64,000 nt of DNA from Rheinheimera tangshanensis (GCF_014645135.1 NZ_BMLH01000001.1:372001-436000); one strand, 5' to 3'. Shown: positions 1 through 8,287, numbered from the stretch's first letter. Notes: a model not told the origin generated them from the sequence alone. A program made the numbers and translations.

Positions 1-1
1 G

Positions 2-1150
2 CGTAATCAGCAACTAGCAGACGTCGGTGGTTTTGCTTATTTAGGCGAGATTGCAAAAAATACCCCAAGTGCCGCCAATATTCTGGCCTATGCCGAGATA
101 GTACGAGAGCGTGCTGTGGTGCGGGATATGATTGCAGTGGCGCACGATATTGCCGATGCAGGTTATGACCCACAAGGCCGCAACAGTGCTGAGCTTTTGG
201 ACTTCGCTGAAACTAAAGTCTTTAAAATTGCTGAACAGCGCGCCAACTCGAATGAAGGCCCTGAGCCTATCAACAGCATTCTGTCTAAAACCATAGACAA
301 AATAGATGAGCTATTCCGTAACCCAAGCGCCGGTGGTTTAACAGGTGTATCCACGGGTTATATGGATCTGGATAAAATGACCAACGGCATGCAGCCGTCC
401 GATCTGATCATTGTGGCGGCTCGTCCTTCTATGGGTAAAACCACTTTTGCGATGAACCTGTGTGAACACGCCGCTATCACCAGCGACAAACCTGTGCTTA
501 TTTTCAGCTTAGAGATGCCGTCCGAACAAATTATGATGAGGATGCTGGCGTCTTTAGGTCGTATTGACCAAACCAAAGTGCGGACAGGCCAGTTGGATGA
601 CGAAGATTGGGCGCGTTTATCCTCTGCCATAGAACTTCTGAACAGCAAAGGCAAAATGTATATTGATGACGCTTCAGGCTTAACACCGACTGAAGTGCGT
701 TCCCGTGCCCGTCGTGTGGCGCGTGAGCATGGTGGCCTGAGCATGATCATGGTCGACTACCTGCAGCTGATGACGGTGCCAGGTTTATCGGAAAACCGTA
801 CTTTAGAAATCGCCGAAATTTCGCGTTCACTCAAAGCTTTAGCTAAAGAATTAAAAGTGCCAGTAGTGGCCTTATCGCAGCTAAACCGTAGTTTGGAACA
901 ACGGGCCGACAAACGTCCTGTGAACTCCGACTTAAGGGAATCTGGTTCTATTGAGCAGGATGCCGACTTAATTATGTTTATCTACCGTGATGAGGTCTAT
1001 CACGACGATAGCCCGGATAAAGGCACGGCTGAGGTGATTATAGGTAAACAGCGTAACGGCCCTATAGGTCGTATTCGCCTGACCTTCCATGGCCGCTATT
1101 CACGTTTTGACAACTATGCCGGAACAGCACGTTTTGAGGACGAGTATTAA
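2..1150 (+). CDS. dnaB: Replicative DNA helicase DnaB (C-terminal part, 5' end outside window)
   Basis: DnaB is the hexameric ATP-dependent helicase that unwinds DNA at the replication fork. The frame is open from the first bases, and residues before the first internal ATG (starting RNQQLADVGGFAYLGE) already read as the DnaB N-terminal region, so the true start lies upstream of the window. The RecA-like domain shows the Walker A motif ARPSMGKTTF, a Walker B-like MIMVDYLQL, and the arginine-finger region SDLRESGSIEQDADLI. The stop TAA overlaps the alr ATG by one base (TAATG), so the two genes are probably co-transcribed and translationally coupled. dnaB-alr adjacency is common in gammaproteobacteria. 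No inteins or frame breaks are visible. Confidence 0.97.
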   Translation, partial: RNQQLADVGGFAYLGEIAKNTPSAANILAYAEIVRERAVVRDMIAVAHDIADAGYDPQGRNSAELLDFAETKVFKIAEQRANSNEGPEPINSILSKTIDKIDELFRNPSAGGLTGVSTGYMDLDKMTNGMQPSDLIIVAARPSMGKTTFAMNLCEHAAITSDKPVLIFSLEMPSEQIMMRMLASLGRIDQTKVRTGQLDDEDWARLSSAIELLNSKGKMYIDDASGLTPTEVRSRARRVAREHGGLSMIMVDYLQLMTVPGLSENRTLEIAEISRSLKALAKELKVPVVALSQLNRSLEQRADKRPVNSDLRESGSIEQDADLIMFIYRDEVYHDDSPDKGTAEVIIGKQRNGPIGRIRLTFHGRYSRFDNYAGTARFEDEY

Positions 1151-2226
1151 TGAGTCGTCGTCCACAGGCCCGTATTGATTTAGCGGCCTTATTGCATAAT
1201 TTACAACACCTCCGTGCAGCCGCTCCCAACAGCAAAGTGTTGGCGGTATTAAAAGCCAATGCCTATGGCCATGGTTTATTGAAAGTGGCCGAACAGTTAA
1301 AAGACGCCAGTGCTTTTGGTGTAGCCCGCATCGATGAAGCTTTGATGCTGCGCGCCGGTGGTATCGTCAAACCCATAGTACTGCTGGAAGGTTTTTTCCA
1401 TGCGGATGAATTACCGCAAGTGGTTGCCAGTAACTTACAGGTGGTGGTGCATCATCCAAGTCAGGTTGACGCTTTGCTGGCGGCAGAGCTCGATGCGCCT
1501 ATCCATGTCTGGCTAAAAATGGACAGCGGTATGCACCGTTTAGGTTTATTGCCACAAGAGTTTCTGCAGGCTTATCAGCAGTTGTGTCAAAGTGCTAATG
1601 TGATCCAGCCTATGCGGCTGATGACGCATTTTGCCAGCGCTGATGAGCTGATGGTTGAGAGCACCCAACAGCAGATCGATCTCTTTATGAAAACTGTTGA
1701 AGGTTTGGCAGGTGAGCTTTGTTTGGCCAATTCTGCCGGCACTTTGGCCTGGCCACAAAGCCATGGTCATTGGATCCGCCCTGGTATAGCTTTATACGGT
1801 GTTTCCCCTATGGAGCAGGGCAGAGCAGAGCAACATCAGTTAAAAGCTGTGATGAGCTTCAGCAGCAGCGTTATTGCAGTGCGTGATGTGAAAAAAGGCG
1901 ACAAAGTGGGGTATGGCGGTACTTGGACTGCGCCCACTGATACCCGCTTAGCAGTGGTGGCTGTAGGTTATGGTGATGGCTATCCAAGAGCGGCCAGCAA
2001 TGGTTGCCCTGTACTGATTAAAGGTGAGCGGTATCCGATAGTTGGTCGTGTTTCTATGGATATGACCACAGTCGATATTGGCAAGGCTGATGTACAGATT
2101 GGTGACGAAGTGCTGTTATGGGGTGCCGATCTGCCGGTTGAAGAAATTGCGGAGCGGGTACAAACCATTCCGTACGAGCTGCTATGTAACATCACCAGCA
2201 GGGTCGAATTCCGATATCAGGAATAA
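1150..2226 (+). CDS. alr: Alanine racemase
   Basis: A PLP enzyme that interconverts L- and D-alanine and supplies D-Ala for peptidoglycan. It has 358 residues, the normal length. The PLP lysine lies in VLKANAYGHG (Lys35) and the second catalytic base in KVGYGGTW (Tyr255). The C-terminal beta domain has VGRVSMDMTTVD, which is typical of the family. The ATG overlaps the dnaB stop, which fixes the start. E. coli has two paralogues, alr beside dnaB and dadX in alanine catabolism; the position next to dnaB fits the biosynthetic alr. A long perfect inverted repeat follows within a few bases of the stop. Confidence 0.97.
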   Translation: MSRRPQARIDLAALLHNLQHLRAAAPNSKVLAVLKANAYGHGLLKVAEQLKDASAFGVARIDEALMLRAGGIVKPIVLLEGFFHADELPQVVASNLQVVVHHPSQVDALLAAELDAPIHVWLKMDSGMHRLGLLPQEFLQAYQQLCQSANVIQPMRLMTHFASADELMVESTQQQIDLFMKTVEGLAGELCLANSAGTLAWPQSHGHWIRPGIALYGVSPMEQGRAEQHQLKAVMSFSSSVIAVRDVKKGDKVGYGGTWTAPTDTRLAVVAVGYGDGYPRAASNGCPVLIKGERYPIVGRVSMDMTTVDIGKADVQIGDEVLLWGADLPVEEIAERVQTIPYELLCNITSRVEFRYQE

Positions 2227-2280
2227 AAATGGGGTCAGATCACATTGTTAACAGTTAACAATGTGATCTGACCCCATTTT
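2226..2280. repeat. Perfect 27-bp inverted repeat with GGGGTCAGATC arms
   Basis: Bases 2226-2252 are exactly complementary to 2254-2280 around one central base. The outer ends are AAAATGGGGTCAGATC and its complement, so T-runs leave the stem in both directions. It sits between the convergent alr and cheX genes and could act as a bidirectional terminator. Related hairpins with GGGTCAGA arms occur at 17390-17431 and 57100-57134, so it is also one copy of a dispersed palindromic family of REP/MITE type. Confidence 0.9.
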
Positions 2281-2286
2281 CGTTAA

Positions 2287-2751
2287 TTATTCGTCGAAGC
2301 TGACTTCAATAAACACTTTGCCGAAGTCTGAATCAAAAGGCATCAGAATTTTCGCACCAGTCGTCTTGTGGGTAATAGTGTGGCCTTTACCTGACACAAC
2401 TACAGGAGTCGCCATACTGAATTCATGGCCTTTTTCGCCGAGAATACGTTTCGCACCACCAGTCACCATGTTGGTGATTTCTCCAACCATGTCCGTGACT
2501 TCTTCGTTAATACTGTCAGGTTTTTCACCCAACATTCTGGACATGATTTCCAGCGCCAAAGATTCTTCAAACGTGACTGAGAACGACCCTTTTGTGGTTG
2601 GGCCTATCATACCAATCAAACCTGATACTTCACCGCGAGCCTGTTCATCTTTCTTTAATCGTGGCTGTCCGGGCACAATTTTTGTATTGGCCATGGTACC
2701 TAACACGTTGACTAACGAAGAGAGAAACGGATTTACATACTCAACATTCAT
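2287..2751 (-). CDS. cheX: CheX-like chemotaxis protein (putative CheY-P phosphatase)
   Basis: A 154-residue protein of the CheC/CheX/FliY fold. The helix EVTDMVGEITNMVTGGAKR carries the E-x2-N pattern (Glu91, Asn94) that in CheX/CheC inserts into phosphorylated CheY and positions the water for dephosphorylation. The N-terminus MNVEYVNPFLSSLVNVL and the ending VFIEVSFDE fit the family. No other chemotaxis gene is adjacent, so it is a stand-alone gene, common for CheX in Alteromonadales and Vibrio. Its 3' end faces the alr hairpin. Inference: it adjusts the phosphorylation of a CheY-like receiver, acting in the same cell as the two MCPs near 41-57 kb. The exact partner cannot be read from the sequence. 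Confidence 0.8.
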   Translation of the reverse strand: MNVEYVNPFLSSLVNVLGTMANTKIVPGQPRLKKDEQARGEVSGLIGMIGPTTKGSFSVTFEESLALEIMSRMLGEKPDSINEEVTDMVGEITNMVTGGAKRILGEKGHEFSMATPVVVSGKGHTITHKTTGAKILMPFDSDFGKVFIEVSFDE

Positions 2752-2929
2752 TTAATTAGCCTGTTCGGAGTCTAGACCTGATTGCGTTGCCAACTTCAAG
2801 ATTAGGTGGCTCTGCTTTATAACACAAGTCTAGCTTATTGTTTTGGTATGAATTTTTCTAAATTATTTACAATTTTATGCTGTTCTAGTCACTAAAATAG
2901 CCAGTGTGACCAGAAGGCGTCAAGCGGAT

Positions 2930-3379
2930 TCAGTCGTTTGACGCTTTTTTCAGACAACTTTGGCAACTGCCGTGAGCCTCCACAGTTTGCCTTTGAATTA
3001 AAAAGCCTTTTTCAGAGGCTAATTTTACAAGTTCTTGTTGTAACGGAGACGAATGTAATTCCTCTACATGACCACATTGATCGCAGATCAACAGCTGAGC
3101 AGGATGATGTTGCTCAAAGTGATGACAGAGTAAAAATGCGTTGGTCGATTCAATTTTATGAATAAACCCCTGCTCAGTCAGAAAGTCCAATGCCCGATAA
3201 ATAGTGGCTGGTTTAGCCGCTGGTTCACTCGCTTTTAACTGTTCCAGTAATTCATATGCACCAATACCACCGTGAGTATCCGCCAATAAGCGGAATACTT
3301 TTTCTCGTATGGTAGTAAAACGCGCGCCATTCACATCACAAATATGGCGTGCTCTGGTGACCAAAGATTCAATCGACAT
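2930..3379 (-). CDS. zur: Zinc uptake regulator, Fur family
   Basis: A 149-residue Fur-superfamily repressor. It has an N-terminal winged helix (RFTTIREKVFRLLADTHGG, then KPATIYRALDFLTEQGFIHKI) and a metal-binding dimerisation domain. Two CxxC pairs, CDQCG (Cys99/102) and CQSC (Cys139/142), form the structural zinc site, and the H-rich stretch HHFEQHH holds sensing ligands. TVEAHGSC near the end is Zur-like rather than Fur-like. Zur in enterobacteria represses znuABC and ribosomal protein paralogues. In E. coli zur and dusA are neighbours; here dusA lies about 3.3 kb away on the other strand, with a lipoprotein and a glycosyltransferase gene between them. The stop is embedded in an inverted repeat (GCGTCAA / TTTGACGC, about 2918-2945). 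Confidence 0.85.
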   Translation of the reverse strand: MSIESLVTRARHICDVNGARFTTIREKVFRLLADTHGGIGAYELLEQLKASEPAAKPATIYRALDFLTEQGFIHKIESTNAFLLCHHFEQHHPAQLLICDQCGHVEELHSSPLQQELVKLASEKGFLIQRQTVEAHGSCQSCLKKASND

Positions 3380-3687
3380 AACTCAGCCCACTCTCGTAGC
3401 AATAGCGGCAGTTTATCACAGAAGTTTGTTCACTCCAGCTTTTGAGTTGGGATTTCCTGATACAAAACAGAAGTTAAGTCATATATGTACCAGAGCCTCT
3501 TTTTTATTCTTTATCTCTTCGTTTTATCAAGGGCGTCGGAGAGTCTCACTTCGTAGCTAGCTGTTTTTAGAGGAGCGCAAGGCAATAAGCGCATAGATTT
3601 ATAAAGACGTTATCTGCGGCAGACCTATTCTTTGTGCCTTTAAAAGGTTGAAAAGTAATCTAACAGTGATTTTTTGTATTAATTTGT

Positions 3688-3716
3688 TTGTTTAAGTGTA
3701 AAAGTTTGTATATATT
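3688..3716 (+). promoter_or_regulatory. Candidate sigma-70 promoter for the riboswitch-lipoprotein transcript
   Basis: TTGTTT (3688-3693) and TATATT (3711-3716) are 17 bp apart, about 45 bp before the riboswitch aptamer begins. The remaining 3380-3687 stretch between zur and this promoter shows no convincing gene; it must also hold the zur promoter reading left. Confidence 0.45.
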
Positions 3717-3761
3717 GTCGCCGTTTTCTTAGGCTGTATGGTCTGTTGTATCAGTCTAAGT

Positions 3762-3860
3762 GAAAACACAAATGGCAAACTGTTCCGAAAGGTCAGGACG
3801 CAAAGCCGCTGGTCTACTTACTTCTTTGATGAAGTATATGATGGCAGTGGTTGCATGTAC
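3762..3860 (+). ncRNA. GEMM-I cyclic di-GMP riboswitch
   Basis: The conserved GEMM-I core is readable in order: GGCAAAC (3774-3780), a GAAA tetraloop (3787-3790) closed by an imperfect stem, GACGCAAAGCC (3797-3807) and GGTCTA (3811-3816). A second hairpin with TACTTC / GAAGTA arms follows, then GGCAGTGGTTGC. GEMM-I aptamers bind c-di-GMP and often control surface, motility or adhesin genes in gammaproteobacteria. The next gene downstream is a lipoprotein starting at 4034. A weak hairpin (ACAGC/GCTGT) followed by a T-rich stretch near 3948-3976 could be the expression platform, but this is uncertain. The sign of control (on or off) cannot be decided by eye. Confidence 0.88.
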
Positions 3861-4033
3861 TCACTCAGCTTCCTCTGATTTAAAGTATCTGGTCCTCCTT
3901 CTTTATAGTTATAAGTTTCTTTGCAGAATCTTTGCCCTTCTTGCCAACAGCCATAAGTTGCTGTGGTTATTTTATAGCCTTTGAGTGCAGTCCTCAGTTG
4001 TACTCAGGTTTTTTGTTTGTATGGAGTTTTTCA

Positions 4034-5452
4034 ATGTTGAAAAGGAAGTTAGCCCTCGGCGTGATCTGTGGTTTCACTTTGTCTGGACTAGTTGCATGTG
4101 GTGGCGGTGGAGGTTCGTCTGAACCTGCATCACAGGGGAATTCAACTACTCCGGCCCCAGCTCCAATTCCTACACCCGAGCCTTCGGCTACCAATACAGT
4201 CAAGTTTTCCGCAGGCACTTATGTGCGCGAGAATCAGGGCACTATTTCCGAAGCCGTTGTGGTCGACGATACTATGTATTACGTCAGCTTTGAGACTGAC
4301 GGCACCATGTGGTCTCGTGTCGACAAAGTGAAAGACTATGTTGTCGCTGATAAGATTGTTGATGCTCCGGCTGTCTATCAACTCGCGGATCAAACTATGG
4401 TTAATTCAGGACAGTTTGATGCAACGCTTACTATCAATAGCGATAAAGTGATTAGCTCAATGACAGGTTTGGCTTTGTCTATGGGTAACAGTTTCTTTCT
4501 CAATGGCAATAGATTTAACCCAGTTGAAAATATTACAGATCTTAGCAAGTTGAATGGTCAATGGATTAGCTCCGATTTTCGAAGTGTCCAAATTGACGGC
4601 AACACCACATTCAGTGCTGTTGATGCAAACAACTGTCAAATCAGTGGCATTTTAAGTGCGAAGTCCAATGGTGTGTTTGCAGCAACCTTAACTTATAGCA
4701 GCTGCGACAAAGCGGGCAGCTACGAAGGTGTCTTATGGTCATACAACTTTAATGATGTGACTTACCTGAAGTGGTTTGGTTTAGACAACGGTAACAAGGC
4801 TGTAAGCGCTTCGTTAGATACTGTTGCATCTGAGCAGGAACAATTGGCTTTGTCCGGTAAGTTAAATACGGCCTTTTACGCCAACACTACGGGCAAAATC
4901 TTATTTACCAAAAGCAACAAAGTCTATTATTCAGGCGGTAACAATGGTGGAAAATACTTTTTTGAGTATCAGACACCTGCTGATGTCACTACCTTGAACG
5001 CGGCAGGTCAAGGTATTACCTGGCCAGTCAAAACTGCTGTAAAGGCTTCATTAAAACTGATGGTGCCGAAATTGACGGGCCAGGCTGTGGAAGGTGAAAT
5101 CACGTACGACACGGACCTGTCTGAATCCTTTTTCAACCTGCAACCTGTGCCAAAACAATCTTTATTAAGCTCAGTGACGGGGAATTGGGGTGAGTTGAGT
5201 ATCGCTGATAATGGTAGTTTAAGTGGTAAGTTATTGGATTGTACTGTAGTGAGCGGTACTGTATCCGGCTACGAAAACTCTATCGCTGACATTGCACTAG
5301 AGTTAACCTCTTGTGATGGGGCTGGTTCATATTCAGGTGTCGTTACCGCTCAGGATTTGGAAAAAGACCGTTTAATGTTGTTTGTTCATCTAAATAATAA
5401 CACTGATGTTTCAGTTGGAATTATTAGTGGTGGTTTAGATCGTACTAACTAA
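4034..5452 (+). CDS. Putative surface lipoprotein under c-di-GMP riboswitch control
   Basis: A 472-residue protein of unrecognised family. The N-terminus MLKRKLALGVICGFTLSG is a signal sequence ending in the lipobox LVAC (Cys22), followed by a Gly-rich then Pro-rich linker, so it should be lipidated and exported. The start at 4034 is preferred over an upstream in-frame ATG at 3932 because GGAG at 4023-4026 is 7 bases away and the signal peptide begins there. Two regions of the mature part share the pattern G-x-W, a run ending in C-x-I/V-S-G, then SCD-x-AGSY-x-GV (about residues 170-240 and 380-450), which points to an internal duplication with a probable disulphide in each unit. It is the first gene after the GEMM riboswitch, so an adhesion or biofilm role is likely but inferred. 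Confidence 0.8.
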   Translation: MLKRKLALGVICGFTLSGLVACGGGGGSSEPASQGNSTTPAPAPIPTPEPSATNTVKFSAGTYVRENQGTISEAVVVDDTMYYVSFETDGTMWSRVDKVKDYVVADKIVDAPAVYQLADQTMVNSGQFDATLTINSDKVISSMTGLALSMGNSFFLNGNRFNPVENITDLSKLNGQWISSDFRSVQIDGNTTFSAVDANNCQISGILSAKSNGVFAATLTYSSCDKAGSYEGVLWSYNFNDVTYLKWFGLDNGNKAVSASLDTVASEQEQLALSGKLNTAFYANTTGKILFTKSNKVYYSGGNNGGKYFFEYQTPADVTTLNAAGQGITWPVKTAVKASLKLMVPKLTGQAVEGEITYDTDLSESFFNLQPVPKQSLLSSVTGNWGELSIADNGSLSGKLLDCTVVSGTVSGYENSIADIALELTSCDGAGSYSGVVTAQDLEKDRLMLFVHLNNNTDVSVGIISGGLDRTN

Positions 5453-5462
5453 TGGTTGGCCG

Positions 5463-5487
5463 GACAGAGTCGCTTTGCGCTCTGTCT
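5463..5487 (+). terminator. Candidate terminator after the lipoprotein gene
   Basis: GACAGAG-T-CGC / GCG-CTCTGTC form a stem about ten bases after the stop, with only a weak T-rich tail (TGCTATTTAT). A second long-range pair CGCCTCGC (5503-5510) / GCGAGGCG (5544-5551) follows. The rest of 5453-5735 shows no gene. Confidence 0.45.
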
Positions 5488-5735
5488 GCTATTTATCTGA
5501 CTCGCCTCGCTGTTTTAAGTCTCTGAATCGAAGACGAAAATTTGCGAGGCGAAAACTAGCCTAAACCTTCTTTTTTATTTGTATGTTTCGTCGTTAATTT
5601 ATGGTTAATTAATTCTTTGCTATCCTACGCCAAAGCAACTAATATGCCGCGCCCCTGACTTCGTCTTGTAACTAAAGAGTAACAAATGATTACAGTCAAC
5701 TTTGAGCATAAGCATAAACTAATGAGTAACTTTGC

Positions 5736-6560
5736 ATGTTAGAACAGCACTCCATGAATCCAGAAGTTATTCCAAAAATTATTCATTATGTTTGGGTAGG
5801 TACTGCCCCGAAAACAGAACTGGCTTTACGTTGTATTGCCAGCTGGAAGAAGTTTTTACCAGATTACGAAATTATCGAATGGAATAATGAGCGTTTCGCT
5901 GCTTTAAATAATCGTTATGCTCAAGAGGCTTTCGCAGCGAAAAAATGGGCTTTTGTGTCAGATTTCCTGCGTCTTTATGCGCTCCGGGAAATGGGCGGAT
6001 TTTATTTTGATACCGACTTAGAGTTAACTGCAGATCTGCAGCCATTTCGTCATCACGGATTTGTCATTGGTTTTGAGAATTTTAAAGGACGTGTAGCGCC
6101 ACTCTCAGCAATGATTGGGGCAGCCCCCCGTCATGCGGTCGTTGAAAAGTTGCTAAGCGCTTATGACAGCAAATCTTTTTACAAAGCAGATGGTTCTGAA
6201 GATTTAACACCGAATACCGGGTTGTTCAGTGATATATTTGCCCAAAGTTTTGGTTTGAGTAAACCCTACGCGAGTGACCAGATCAATCAATTAACCGAAG
6301 ATGCTTTCATTTATCCTAGTCATTACTTTTGCACACCTGAACCGGGTAAAGAAAACTTCAGTATTCACCACTTCAATGGTTCTTGGTTTGAGGAATACAG
6401 CCGGAAATTGCTGGTTTATCTGGCAGGGTATCAGTTACTGCGCTTGAAGCGTAATAAAGTCCGTAGCGGTGAGCTACCGTTAAAACAAGGCGAGAGAAAA
6501 ATAGCTTTGCTGGAGCTAAGTTCGCGTTATAGCTTGTTATTGCTTAAATCTCAGCCCTGA
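5736..6560 (+). CDS. GT32-type glycosyltransferase (DXD motif)
   Basis: A 274-residue soluble glycosyltransferase of the capsular/OCH1-like family (sugar-binding region with DXD motif). IPKIIHYVWVG near the N-terminus, WNNERF, and WAFVSDFLRLYALREMGG leading to FDTD (Asp92-Asp94) are the family signatures; the DTD coordinates the metal and nucleotide-sugar. No signal peptide or membrane segment is seen. Acceptor and sugar cannot be told from sequence, and no polysaccharide cluster surrounds it, so it is an orphan. A second ATG at 5754 (MNPEVIPKII) is an equally good start; neither has a strong ribosome binding site. Confidence 0.8.
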   Translation: MLEQHSMNPEVIPKIIHYVWVGTAPKTELALRCIASWKKFLPDYEIIEWNNERFAALNNRYAQEAFAAKKWAFVSDFLRLYALREMGGFYFDTDLELTADLQPFRHHGFVIGFENFKGRVAPLSAMIGAAPRHAVVEKLLSAYDSKSFYKADGSEDLTPNTGLFSDIFAQSFGLSKPYASDQINQLTEDAFIYPSHYFCTPEPGKENFSIHHFNGSWFEEYSRKLLVYLAGYQLLRLKRNKVRSGELPLKQGERKIALLELSSRYSLLLLKSQP

Positions 6561-6582
6561 TCACCACAAACTCCGCTTTACG

Positions 6583-6611
6583 CTGAAATGCCGGGCTGTC
6601 TGGTGTATACT
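6583..6611 (+). promoter_or_regulatory. Candidate sigma-70 promoter of dusA
   Basis: CTGAAA (6583-6588) and TATACT (6606-6611) are separated by 17 bp. The -10 is preceded by TGG, giving an extended -10 character. It lies about 70 bp before the dusA start. Confidence 0.5.
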
Positions 6612-6681
6612 CGCGCGATTTTTCTACACTCTGTATTTAGAGCCGAAGAAAACAGCAGATTAACCAGATGGCAGCCGTTTT

Positions 6682-7683
6682 ATGATGAGTTCGACTAATT
6701 CCCCCTCAAAGCCTGTGATTATGGATCACCGTTTCTCCATTGCCCCTATGCTGGACTGGACTGATAGGCATTGCCGTTATTTCCACAGATTATTGTCACA
6801 GCACGCTGTGCTCTATACCGAAATGGTCACTACAGGCGCTATCATTTATGGTCAGGGTGATTATCTGGCCTTTAATGAAGAAGAACATCCAGTGGTTGTG
6901 CAGCTGGGCGGCTCGGATCCAAAAGACATGGCGCACAGTGCTAAGCTTTGCCAGGAGCGGGGTTACGACGCTATCAATATCAACGTCGGTTGTCCGTCGG
7001 ACAGAGTGCAAAACGGTATGTTTGGTGCTTGCCTGATGGCCAAACCTGAATTAGTCGCTGCCTGTATCCATGAAATGCGTTCTGTGGTGGATATTCCTGT
7101 CACAGTAAAAAGCCGTATTGGTATTGATGATCACGACAGCTATCAGTTTTTAGTGGATTTTATCGGCACTATCGCTGAATCCGGCTGTAACCAGTTTATA
7201 GTGCATGCCCGCAAAGCCTGGTTAAGTGGTTTAAGCCCCAAAGAGAACCGCGAAATTCCGCCTCTGGATTATGAAAGAGTCTATCAGCTGAAAAAAGATT
7301 TCCCGCAGTTAGATATCTCCATCAATGGTGGTGTGAAAACGCTGGCTGACTGTTTAACCCATTTGCAGCACGTCGATGGGGTTATGGTTGGACGTGAAGC
7401 CTATGCTAACCCTTTGATATTGGCACAAATTGATGCAGCTATTTATAACAACCCACGCGTGGTGCCCACGCCGCATCAGGTGGTTGAGCTGATGTTGCCT
7501 TATATTGAACGCCAGATGGCACAAGGTGCACGCTTCTGGCATATAGCACGGCATATGCTTGGGTTGTTTCAGGGCGTGCCTGGTGCTCGCTTATGGCGCC
7601 GGCATTTAAGTGAAATAGGCCACTTACCGACCAGTGGTCCACAGGTGATGCTGGATGCTCTGAAAAAGGTGCCGCAGCTTTAA
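6682..7683 (+). CDS. dusA: tRNA-dihydrouridine(20/20a) synthase
   Basis: A flavoenzyme that reduces uridine to dihydrouridine in the tRNA D-loop. It has 333 residues. The TIM-barrel FMN site begins [18 protein letters not shown], the catalytic cysteine is in [12 protein letters not shown] (Cys104), and [20 protein letters not shown] is diagnostic for DusA rather than DusB or DusC. The start is uncertain: ATG codons at 6682 and 6685 have no strong ribosome binding site, and ATG 6721 would give [11 protein letters not shown]. coli DusA also has an N-terminal extension. A 16-bp stem terminator follows eight bases after the stop. Confidence 0.93.
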   Translation: MMSSTNSPSKPVIMDHRFSIAPMLDWTDRHCRYFHRLLSQHAVLYTEMVTTGAIIYGQGDYLAFNEEEHPVVVQLGGSDPKDMAHSAKLCQERGYDAININVGCPSDRVQNGMFGACLMAKPELVAACIHEMRSVVDIPVTVKSRIGIDDHDSYQFLVDFIGTIAESGCNQFIVHARKAWLSGLSPKENREIPPLDYERVYQLKKDFPQLDISINGGVKTLADCLTHLQHVDGVMVGREAYANPLILAQIDAAIYNNPRVVPTPHQVVELMLPYIERQMAQGARFWHIARHMLGLFQGVPGARLWRRHLSEIGHLPTSGPQVMLDALKKVPQL

Positions 7684-7690
7684 TTTCGAA

Positions 7691-7728
7691 AACAAAAAAG
7701 TGGTGAATTTCACCACTTTTTTGTTTTT
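7691..7728. terminator. Strong hairpin: dusA terminator, also candidate activator site
   Basis: Bases 7691-7706 pair perfectly with 7710-7725 (16 bp, loop ATT), and a T-run follows. It is a good intrinsic terminator for dusA. The inner part AAGTGGTGAATTTCACCACTT resembles the inverted repeat at 8418-8442 upstream of the second sigma-54 promoter, so it may double as an enhancer-binding protein site (see the promoter entry at 7695). Confidence 0.85.
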
Positions 7729-7825
7729 AATCTTTGTGTATTTTTTTGATTATTCTTTTTATTTTATTTAATTCATTAAATATCAGTGATTTAGTAAATT
7801 TTTTCAGTATGGCATGCACCTTGAA
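7695..7825 (+). promoter_or_regulatory. Sigma-54-type promoter with upstream repeat and IHF-like site (copy 1)
   Basis: TGGCATGCACCTTGAAA (7810-7826) fits the -24/-12 sigma-54 element with correct GG-to-G spacing, though the -12 GC is GA. An IHF-like site TATCAGTGATTTA (7781-7793) matches WATCARNNNNTTR exactly and starts 29 bp before the promoter element. An inverted repeat (7695-7719) starts 115 bp before it. The same three parts recur at 8418-8550 with nearly identical spacing. UAS-IHF-sigma-54 is the layout of PspF-controlled promoters in enterobacteria; that the activator is PspF is an inference. Confidence 0.65.
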
Positions 7826-7866
7826 ATAGACATAGTGAACTTCACTACTCATTAAGGAGCACGACC

Positions 7867-8133
7867 ATGAAAACACTTGCTACATTAGTCCTTGTTACCA
7901 CTGCAGCTTTTGCTGTGACTCCAGCAGCGCAAGCCAATGAACTGAGCTTACCTTCAGTCAATACACAAGCCGTTAGTGTGTTAGCTGCCGAATTGATGAG
8001 CCAGCAAATGGCTGAGTTAAAAGTTGCTATTCTGGAGCAAAGCCAAAAAGCTCTGGCTGAACTGGCAACCACTTTAGCGACCACCACTGAAACTGAAAAA
8101 GAAACTGTAATTGCAGTAGCTAAGGTGGACTAG
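7867..8133 (+). CDS. Small exported protein, unknown function
   Basis: An 88-residue protein. MKTLATLVLVTTAAFAVTP then AAQA-NE is a clear Sec signal peptide with cleavage near residue 24. The mature part of about 64 residues is alanine-, glutamate- and lysine-rich and should be mostly helical (AAELMSQQMAELKVAILEQ). AAGGAG lies 8 bases before the ATG. No family is recognised. It is first in a two-gene unit with the small membrane protein that starts 3 bases after its stop, behind a sigma-54-type promoter. Inference: a periplasmic envelope-stress factor. Confidence 0.75.
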   Translation: MKTLATLVLVTTAAFAVTPAAQANELSLPSVNTQAVSVLAAELMSQQMAELKVAILEQSQKALAELATTLATTTETEKETVIAVAKVD

Positions 8134-8135
8134 GG

Positions 8136-8261
8136 ATGCTGAGTTTAACATTAGGGTTGTTGGGTTTATTTTTATTACCCGTAGTTAGTGTTGGCCTGGT
8201 GTCTGTGATCTGGCATTGGTTATTACCGCCTTTCGATATTCCTTCTTCAACCCGGTTTTAA
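8136..8261 (+). CDS. 41-residue membrane microprotein
   Basis: The ATG at 8136 begins three bases after the preceding stop. The peptide is almost all one hydrophobic helix (LGLLGLFLLPVVSVGLVSVI), followed by WHWLLPPFDIPSS and a short basic end. TAGGGATG gives a minimal ribosome binding site within the junction. Its stop codon lies inside the left arm-loop of a strong terminator hairpin, which supports a real 3' gene end there. No homologue is recognised. Translation coupled to the upstream exported protein is likely. Confidence 0.6.
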   Translation: MLSLTLGLLGLFLLPVVSVGLVSVIWHWLLPPFDIPSSTRF

Positions 8262-8287
8262 GTAGTACCGGGTTTTGCTTTTTTACG
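8249..8287 (+). terminator. Rho-independent terminator after the first microprotein unit
   Basis: AACCCGGT (8249-8256) pairs with ACCGGGTT (8267-8274), followed by TTGCTTTTTT. The stem overlaps the end of the 41-residue gene. The AT-rich 8288-8417 stretch beyond it shows no gene. Confidence 0.85.

Noticed and set aside
2918-2945. Inverted repeat at the zur 3' end as a zur terminator
   Set aside because: The T-run is on the plus-strand side, where no gene reads in, so on the zur strand it lacks a U-tract; function unclear.
3760-3984. An ORF across the riboswitch region
   Set aside because: It overlaps the GEMM-I aptamer, which explains the conserved sequence, and has no coding signature.
3932-4033. 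N-terminal extension of the lipoprotein
   Set aside because: The signal peptide and lipobox begin at 4034, with a GGAG ribosome binding site at the right distance; the extension would bury them.
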